A stretch of 64,000 nt of DNA from the NCBI GenBank assembly GCA_963580455.1, contig OY756957.1, positions 7,383,001 through 7,447,000 on the forward strand. The letters are read 5' to 3'. Of this stretch, positions 56,456 through 64,000 are shown piece by piece. The notes beneath the pieces are model-generated. The model had not been told where the DNA came from. It worked only from the letters and a program-made list of their open reading frames with translations, and ran no database searches. A program made the position numbers and the translations under genes. How positions within the stretch are numbered: position 1 is the stretch's first letter; every line of letters begins with the position of its first letter. The DNA comes from Euonymus europaeus (taxonomy: Eukaryota; Streptophyta; Magnoliopsida; Celastrales; Celastraceae).

Positions 56456-57145
56456 TTATATAATTATATTCTTAAAAAATGTTTTTAGTATCGATATTAA
56501 AGAAAAACAATTTTCTTTGTTATTTTCCAAACTCTAGCACTAGACTATTTTGATGTTTAATGAGTTAGAGGTATGACTCAAGTGATCCATCTCAAGCAAA
56601 TGAGTCGGTTAGGATAAATTTGACACCTAAAATGACTAATCGAGTAGGGCAGTTGACTGAACTGGGCACAATAGGGGTCCTTAAAGAAAAAGTGACTGAG
56701 AAGACATGAACCCAGGTCTAAAAATACATCAGAGCATGAAGAACCTCGTCATCATCTTCTATCTCACCAGTAGCCCCGGCTCGAGCCATTGATAGCACAC
56801 TTCGCCGCCCTTTTATTCTTGGGTCGCGAAAGAATGATTAACTTCAAAGCATTGAGCACACTCCGATCTCCTACTAGCATTTCAACTTACTTGAGAATTT
56901 TCTAAGGATTCACCTCAAGGACTCTTCTCGTGTTTCTTCCTTTATAAACCATAAAAGCACAACTGAAAAGTCACTTTCTTACTACTAACCCGACCACTTC
57001 CTACGTCGGCAAAACCAAACTAATTTTGGACATCATCATATAATATATAATAAGACATTAAAGACTGGATGATTTGAATCAATGACAGAAACTTACAAAG
57101 CGCAAGGAGGACCATGCGCCCCCCACCCAATTTCTGTTTGAAATT
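56456..57145. repeat. Tandem array unit 2
   Basis: A full unit of about 685 bp: AAATTTTATATAATTATAT, then CTAGCACTAGACTA, GACTGAACTGGGCA, GGCTCGAGCCATTGATAGCA, TCACTTTCTTACTACTAACC, then GACAGAAACTTACAA at the end. No protein match in any frame. Confidence 0.8.
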
Positions 57146-57679
57146 TTATATAATTATATACTCAAAAAAGGTTTTTAGTATAGATATTAAAAAAATCAAC
57201 TTTCTTTTTCTTTTCCAAACTCTAGTATTAGACTACTTTGATGTTCATCGAGTTAGAGGTATGACTCATGTAATATATATCAGGAAAATGAGTTAGTTGA
57301 GATAAATTTGACATCTAAAGTGACTGATTGAGTAGGGCGGTTGACTGAACTGGGCAGGATAAGGGTCCTAAAAACAAAAGTGACTGAGAAGATGTGAACC
57401 TGGGTCTAAAAACTACATCAATACATGAACAACCTCATGCTTCTATCTCACCGCTGGCCCCCGCTCGAGCCAGTGACAGCAGACTATGCCGCCCTTTTCT
57501 TCTTGGGCCTCAAATGAATGATTAAATTCAAAGTATCGAGCACACTATGTTCTCCTACTAGCATTTCAACTTACTTGAGCAATTCCTAAGAATTCACGTC
57601 GAGGACTCATCTCACATTTCTTCCTCTGTAGACAATCAAAGTACAATCGAAAAGTCACTTTGTTTCTACTAACTCGACT
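57146..57679. repeat. Tandem array unit 3, truncated
   Basis: Same order of landmarks as unit 2. It stops after TTTCTACTAACTCGAC, where a sequence beginning TGTAATGCCC interrupts. Confidence 0.78.
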
Positions 57680-58309
57680 TGTAATGCCCTAACCCGGAAA
57701 GTGCTACTATAATCATCCATCCATATCATCAATGTGATTTATTCCATAAAACCAATCATACATATCAATCATAATCACCGCACAATTAGGTCATTCCCAA
57801 ATCCACCAAAAAATCTTGCAACATCTCTTTGTATATTGGAAGATGCCAACATGATGCAATTCGCAATCTAGGTAAGACCTCAAGCTATCTAACAACATGC
57901 AATATCCACATATCATAACCAAACAAACAAACACAAGATAATATTGTCACGCCCCGACCCCTGGGATGTGACGTGGAAAACAAATAACTCATTAAACCCA
58001 ATTAATTGAGGTGACTCTTTTTTTTAATATACATATAATATATAAATAACAGGTAAAAAATAACTCGAATCCCCTATGATGGTATGTGCACCTATTCGTC
58101 AATCCGATTCTCATCACCAGCTCGATTGGCATCGCTCGGCCATCCTAAAAAAAAAAACACAAGGATGAGCCGAAACTCAGTAGGAAATACCATAATCTTG
58201 GAAAATCTAACACAGGTCAAATCCATATCAAGTCACATGAAAATGTTAATTGGGTATTCCCTACTTCTGTCACAATCTCAACCAGCCCCAGTCTTCCGAC
58301 CTTATCGTC

Positions 58310-58450
58310 GGAACCATTTCCAACCACGTCTCGACCTCATCGTCAGGGTCACTTTAATCACACTCCCACAACTTCGACCTCATCGTCGAGGTCTCTTTAA
58401 TCATACTCCGACCTCATCGTCAGGGTCTCTTTAATCACACTCCGACCTCT
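58310..58450. repeat. Short tandem repeat, about 35-40-bp period
   Basis: CGACCTCATCGTC(A/G)(G/A)GGTC.CTTTAATCA.ACTC recurs three to four times with small variation. Confidence 0.8.
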
Positions 58451-58498
58451 CCACGAGTAAGGAAAGTAGACACTTTCTTCTACCCAGGACTTGCTACC

Positions 58499-58524
58499 AT
58501 TCGCTATGTGGCTGCATAGCGAAT
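58499..58524. other. Perfect 10-bp stem hairpin
   Basis: ATTCGCTATG, a 6-base loop, then CATAGCGAAT. The terminator-like or Helitron-like shape is not supported by a following CTAG-type end. Confidence 0.6.
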
Positions 58525-58625
58525 CCTTACTCGGATTATTTCCCACTGTACGTACAAGGTCACCTCTTTGTTATCAACACAACAACACCACCTTCATAGA
58601 AACCTCCACAATACATCTTCCACAC

Positions 58626-58886
58626 TGTTGTAACTAGAACACACTCACGCACACAATCATAGAATAAAGTAAGAACAAATAGACACGAAGATTTAACGTG
58701 GTTCGGCTCACAAGGCCTACATCCACGGCAGCTGCAAAGTGTTTCTTCTCTCAATTTTTGGTGTATGTTAAAAGAGAAATGATAGGATATAAATAGAAAA
58801 CTCTAGGGACAAAAAAGTCCACTAACCAGTCCAATACAAAACCCAGTGTACTAACCCAATAAAATAAATAGTATCCAGACTTAATA
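58626..58886 (-). repeat. 3' LTR of the 58.6-63.9 kb copia
   Basis: 261 bp. It contains the ACGTGGTTCGGC...CCACGGCAGCTG segment that is missing in the 5' LTR, and a TATA-like GATATAAATAG (plus-strand notation, 58785-58795). Confidence 0.92.
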
Positions 58887-58980
58887 ATCTCCCACTTGGA
58901 TACTATAAAGAAACTGTCAAAACAGTTACATCAGTAACACCTATACTGATAACCACACATTGCAGCCTTAATCTCCATCT

Positions 58981-61900
58981 TCAAGCTAGAAGACCAACTG
59001 AAGCCTTGCATAGCTCCAACTTACCAACTGTCACACTCTTCGTCAAAGTATCCGCTGGGTTTTCATTCCCACACACCTTCTCAAGCTTCAGCAAACCTTC
59101 CTTGAGAACTTGGCGGATATAAAGATATCTCCTCTGAATATGTTTAGTATTAGAATGGAAGACAGGATTCTTGGCAAGGAATCTACCACTCTGACTATCA
59201 CTAAAGAGAACCCCTTTACCACTTCTTTTTCCCAACTTTTCCATCAGTTCTTGCAACCACTCCATCTCTTTTGCAGCTTCTGTTATCGAAACATATTCTA
59301 CTTTAGTAGAAGATAAAGCAACAACCTTTTGTAACTTGGAACTCCAAGAAACAGCAGTACCTCCCAAGGTAAAAATATAGTCTGTAGTGCTCTTGCAACT
59401 ATCAAAGTCACCTGCCAAATCAGCATCTACAAACCCTTCCAACTTTAATTCACATGTAGTGAAAGTTAACCCATAATCTACAATTCCACACAAGTACCTC
59501 ATAATCCACTTCACAGCTTCCCAGTGCTTATTTCTTGGATTACTCATATACCTGCTGACTACTCCTACTGCATGAGCAATATCCGGGCGAGTGCAAGTCA
59601 TGACATACATAAGGGAACCAATAACAGAAGCATAAGAAATCTTACTCATTTGCTTCAACTCTTAGTCACTTCCAGGTGATTGATCTTTACATAATTTGAA
59701 ATGACTCCCCAAAGGTGTAGCAACTGACTTTGCTTTGTCCATATTGAACCTGCTCAAAACTTTCGTCACATACTCAGATTGAGAAAGTTTTAAAGTACCT
59801 TTAGTTCTGTCTCTTGTAATTCTCATTCCAAGGATTTTCTTAGCATTTCTCAAATCCTTCATTTCAAATTGGCTTGACAGCTGTTGTTTCAGATTATTAA
59901 TCTCCTTGATACTTGATCCTGCAATCAACATATCATCGACATACGACAGCAAAATAATATACGATTCATCAAACCGTTTAAAATAACAGCAATGATCTTG
60001 CTCACTTCTTGTGTAACCTGAACTGATCATGAAGTTATCAAACTTCAGATTCCACTGTCTAGGAGCTTGCTTCAGATCATACAAGCTCTTCTTCAGTTTA
60101 CACAGAAGCTTTTCTTTCCCCGGTACTAAGAACCCTTCTGGCTGATGCATATAAATCACTTCCTCCAACTCACCATGGAGAAAACTGTCTTTACATCTAG
60201 CTACTCCAGATGTAAATTCTCACTAGCCACAATTCCCAGTACCATTCTGATTGTAGACATCTTCACTACAGGAGAGAAATTTTTTGAATAATCAATGTCG
60301 TACCTTTGTTCAAAACCTTTCACAACAAGTCTGGCCTTGTACCGTTTGTTTCCATCATGTTCTGCCTTGACCCGATACACCCATTTGTTGTGCAAAGCTT
60401 TCTTTTCTGCTGGAAGTTTTACTAACTCCCAAGTTTGATTCTTCATCAAAGAGTCCATTTCTTCTTTCATAGCCAGCTCTCACTTTTTCACATTCACATC
60501 CTGTTTAGCTTCTTTAAAGCTTTCTGGTTCACCATTATCAGTCAACAATATATAATATAAAGAGGGAGAATAACGTTCATGTGCTCTTACTGTTCTAGTA
60601 GACCTCCGTAGAACAACTGGTGGAGTGGTTGGTTCATCATCATCATCCTGTGGAATAAGAGGAATGCCTACTTCCTACTCAACTGATACAAACTCTGGAA
60701 TACTGATATGAACTATTTCAGGCTCCTGTACTACTTTCACATCAACTTCTGATTTTTCTTTGTACATCACACTCTCATGAAAGATCACATTCCGAATTCT
60801 GACAATCTTCCGGATCTACTCATCGCAAAACCTGTAGCCATACTTCTCATCTCCATAACCAATGAAGAAACACTTCTTCGATTTAGCATCAAGCTTCATG
60901 TGACCAACAGAATCAACATGTACATAAGAAACACAACCAAACACTCGAAGGTGTGAAAGTTTTACCTCTTTACCACTCCAAACTTCTTCAGGTAATTTAT
61001 TCTCCAGTGGAACAGATGGACTCCGATTAATCAAATAAGCAGCGGTGTTAACCGCATCTGCCCAAAACATCTTAGGCAACCCCGAATGAATTCTCATACT
61101 TCTTGCACGTTCGTTGATAGTTTTGTTCATCCGTTCTGCAACACCATTGTGCTGCGGTGTTCTGAGATAGTTTTCTTCATCCTAATCCCATGTGTAGCAT
61201 AATACTCCCTGAAATCACTATCAACATACTCTCCACCATTGTCAGATCTCAGACACTTCAATTTCAAACCTGTTTTTGTCTCAACAAGAGCTTTCCACTT
61301 CTTGAATATGCTAAACAAATCAGATTTATTTTTCATAAAATAAACCCACAATTTTCTACTGCAGTCATCAATAAATATAACATAATACCTGGAGCCACCG
61401 AGAGAATTAACTAGAGAAGGCCCCCACATATCAGTGTGCACCAAATCAAGTTTGTTCTTCCTCAGTGTTCTTCCACTTGTCAAAAAATTGAGTTTCTTCT
61501 GCTTCCCCATAATGCAACTCTCACACATGTCAAGATGAATTTTCTGGACTCCAAGAAGTTTACCCTTTGACACAAGTTCTTTCATAGCCTTCAGACTCAT
61601 GTGACCAAGTCTTTCATGCCAATGAGTTGAGTCACTCTGTCCTTCTCCAACAGCAACAATACTAGTGCAATCAGAACTTATATAAAAAGTACTAGTTTTT
61701 TTACCTCGAGCAATTACCATTGCTCCCTTTGTCACTGTCCATGCACCAGCACCAAACCTGACAGAATAGCCATTGTCGTCCAACTGACCAACTGAAATCA
61801 GATTTTTCTTCAATTGCGGAACATGTTTGACTTTCTGCAGAGCCCAAACTGAACCATTTGAACTCTTGATTTTGACTTCACCCATGCCCACAATCTCCAA

Positions 61901-62879
61901 TTCTTCACCATCGGCTAAGTACACCCTCCCAAAATTATCGGCAACATAGTTCTGCATGATCCCTCGGTGTGCCGTGGTATGAAGGAAGCCCCTGAATCCA
62001 AAACCCACGAATAAGTATTTGAGTCAACAGATAACAACAAAGCATCATGCCCATCATCGGTTACTGCGTTGACATCAACATTCTTATTGTCTTCTTTCTT
62101 TAAAGACCAACAATTTTTCTTAGTGTGACCTTGCTTGCCACAATTCCAACAACCATCTTGTTTCTTGCCAAAACGTGACTTACTTCTTCCTCTTCCTGGC
62201 CTAGATTTGCTGTGACCAGAATTCCTATCTGACTGTCTACCTCTGTCAGACTGTCCGCCTCTGTCATTCACATTCAAAGCTGAACCAGAACTTGAGGATT
62301 CTCTAGCATCTTTACTTCTAGATTCTTCACTCAGAATCTGATCTCTCACAGCACCGTAGGTAAGTTTTTGCTTGTCGATAGAATTATTCACTGCTGTTCT
62401 CATAGTCTCCCAACTATTTGACAAAGATGCCAAAATGATCAATGCCCGCACTTCATCTTCAAAGTCAATCTCAACTGACTCCAATTGATTAACAATATCA
62501 TTAAATTCATTCAAGTGCTTGGCAACATGAGTACCTTCTTGAATCTTCAAGTTGAATAACTTTTTCATCAGGTGCACCTTATGATTCGCAGTTGGCGTCT
62601 CATACATTTATGATAATGTATCCATGAGCTCCTTTGTAGTTGTCACTTTAGAAACATTGTGAGCAACACTCCGTGTTAGAGTTAATCGAATAACTCTTAA
62701 CACTTGTCTATCTAAAAGCTTTCATTCATCATCGAGCATCTTTTCCGGTGGCTTACCAAGAAGAGGTAAGTGCATCTTCTTTCCATACAAAAAAATCATC
62801 AATCTGCATACGCCAATATGCGAAGTCGGTGCCATCAAATTTTTTGAAACCTGCAACTTTAGCTTCATCTGTAGTCATA
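58981..62879 (-). pseudogene. Copia gag-pol polyprotein, broken
   Basis: Gag starts at ATG 62879 (MTTDEAKVAGFKKFDGTDFA). A T-run near 62795-62803 shifts the frame. Gag continues at 62607 (KVHLMKKLFNLKIQEGTHVA) to the knuckle CWNCGKQGHTKKNC (about 62112-62153). The protease site LDSGAS is near 61995, next to another frame change. The pre-integrase segment HWHERLGHMSLKAMKELVSK is at about 61560-61625. The integrase core spans 61130-61480 with YYVIFIDDCSRKLWVYFMKN, and its end shows a frame change near 61127. RT is at 59700-60470 with LLSYVDDMLIAGSS near 59935. RNase H is at 58990-59660 with SVIGSLMYVMTCTRPDIAHA and SQSGRFLAKNPVFHSNTKHI. Stops also lie near 60828, 60471, 60199 and 59659. Confidence 0.9.
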
Positions 62880-63731
62880 ACTCCCACTCAAATCAGACCT
62901 TAAATTTAACTTGGTCTGATTACACAAGTCAGCAAATAAAAATAGACTCACGGCAAATCACAAGGCAATTATCACAGCAATAATCAATGCTTCCTTAGTC
63001 AAAAGAAGTATAAATAGAATATCCAATGAATTTATCTATCAAGTGCTCCACTGCTGCCGGTTTAAGTCCCAAAACACTATTTTGTTCACACTAATTCAAA
63101 TCAAGGGTCCCACCACAATTGAAAACTCAATTAAAGTAAATAAATAAATTTGCACCTTTGAAAAAAAAACGTGGACACCATTCTTCAACTGGTGGATTTT
63201 TTTTCTTTCTTATAGTTGTCGGCCACCTACTGTTCCAACTCTGACAAATTTGAAACCGCAAGGTTCACTTGCAGAGACGATGCAATGAGCTGTCTTACGC
63301 CCGAACTTAATAGCAATGAAATCGATCTTCCATGCCTAGAACACTAATATGTCTACAAGCTGCCACAAACTTCTCTACTCTTTCAACTTGGGGTCATCAT
63401 TTGTCTAGCTCGTGAATCTAGGCTGCAACTTCAAGTCAACATCACAATTCCAACAGATCTCTCTCACCTTTAGTTGGTGATTTCTTGATGTCTTTGAGAG
63501 ATGAGAAGTGTATGATCTGAGATCAATTTTTCTTCTTCTTCTGGAGCTCTTTGGAGAGCCACTCTTACTACCAACTTACTGATCCTTCAAGAGGCAACCA
63601 AGAATACTATATGGATGCTTGATTCTTCTTCTGGTAGATCGAAGACCAGATCTATTCTTGTCTAGGATCAACCTTCTTGTGCTGAGTCAACACCACCCAA
63701 GAAGTCCGATTAACCAAGCTTCGATACCAAT

Positions 63732-63952
63732 TGTTGTAACTAGAACACACTCACGCACACAATCACAGAATAAAGTAAGAACAAATAGACACGAAGATTT
63801 AAAGTGTTTCTTCTCTCAATTTTTTGGTGCATGTTACAAGAGAAATGAGAGGATATAAATAGAAAACTCTAGGGACAAAAAAGTCCACTAACCAGTCCAA
63901 TACACAACCCAGTGTACTAACCTAATAAAATAAATAATATCCAGACTTAACA
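63732..63952 (-). repeat. 5' LTR of the 58.6-63.9 kb copia
   Basis: 221 bp. On the minus strand it begins TGTTAAGTCTGG and ends AGTTACAACA; the primer binding site follows. Compared with the 3' LTR it has a deletion of about 40 bp and a few substitutions. Confidence 0.92.
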
Positions 63953-64000
63953 CACACTACTCACAAATTATCGGATATAGATATTCATTCACAATCATTC
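63953..64000. other. Flank beyond the copia element
   Basis: Begins with the CACAC target duplication and presumably continues the sequence interrupted at 58620. Too short to classify. Confidence 0.4.

Larger units (their letters stand above)
57680..58625. mobile_element. Probable retroelement LTR or non-coding fragment
   Basis: TGTAATGCCCTAACCCGG at 57680 and TGTCACGCCCCGACCCC at 57946 resemble the termini of plant gypsy LTRs. The intervening and following DNA is non-coding. A 37-bp-class tandem repeat (58310-58450) and a perfect hairpin (58499-58524) lie inside. No second LTR is visible in the window, and the minus-strand copia starts at 58626. Confidence 0.4.
58626..63952 (-). mobile_element. 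Complete Ty1/copia retrotransposon, Tork/Tnt1-like
   Basis: LTRs are 58626-58886 (3') and 63732-63952 (5', minus strand). CACAC flanks both ends (58621-58625 and 63953-63957). The primer binding site, minus strand TTGGTATCGAAGC, follows the 5' LTR. A purine tract (AAGTGGGAGAT) precedes the 3' LTR. All copia domains are present in order. The 5' LTR lacks about 40 bases that the 3' LTR has (CGTGGTTCGGCTCACAAGG and following), and the 3' LTR's first bases read TATTAAG. The polyprotein is broken by stops and frame changes. Confidence 0.94.

Noticed and set aside
58499..58524. Hairpin as a Helitron 3' end or an RNA terminator
   Set aside because: No CTAG-type end or A-T insertion site follows it, and no Rep/helicase coding is present in the window.

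Overview
This window is nuclear DNA of a flowering plant, most likely a eudicot. It is AT-rich and intron-bearing. It holds type I (M-gamma) MADS-box genes, a plant-type ABHD17-like hydrolase gene, and dense layers of plant transposons (Ty1/copia, Ty3/gypsy chromovirus, L1-like LINE, hAT, PIF/Harbinger, Mutator-like). There are no bacterial operons, CRISPR arrays, rRNA genes or convincing tRNA genes. The species cannot be named from sequence alone.

Layout. 0-9.6 kb: a copia element (324-6389, minus, TSD GCATA) sits inside an old duplicated unit and carries a nested 3.7-kb hAT element (2218-5901, TSD GCATCAGA). A 5'-truncated LINE and a gag-only copia fragment follow. 10.5-11.0 kb: first MADS gene. 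11.9-17.0 kb: a decayed gypsy fragment interrupted by a long-TIR Mutator-like element (13223-14096, 9-bp TSD) and by two copies of an unclassified repeat. 17.8-24.0 kb: an old copia fragment with a younger complete copia inserted in its reverse transcriptase (18552-23159). 24.1-28.9 kb: second and third MADS genes on a tandem segmental duplication that carries later insertions. 29.5-37.1 kb: a minus-strand LINE split by a 4.4-kb PIF/Harbinger element with both of its genes. 37.5-40.1 kb: two copia fragments meeting head to head.

40.4-44.3 kb: the one clearly intact multi-exon host gene, a five-exon ABHD17-like alpha/beta hydrolase with a 225-residue C-terminal tail. The tail has 66 cysteines and is built largely of 17-residue repeats. 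45.1-52.2 kb: a duplicated intergenic block, one copy of which holds a complete, fairly young gypsy chromovirus (46676-52053, TSD TAGTC). 53.6-57.7 kb: short repeats and a roughly 0.7-kb tandem array, one unit of which holds a non-autonomous hAT element with its empty site visible in the neighbouring unit. 58.6-63.95 kb: a complete minus-strand Tork/Tnt1-like copia (TSD CACAC).

The probable functional host genes are the three MADS-box genes and the hydrolase. Every transposon polyprotein or transposase seen here has stops, frameshifts or deletions. No new multi-gene system is evident. The strongest candidate for something undescribed is the repeat-expanded cysteine tail of the ABHD17-like protein.
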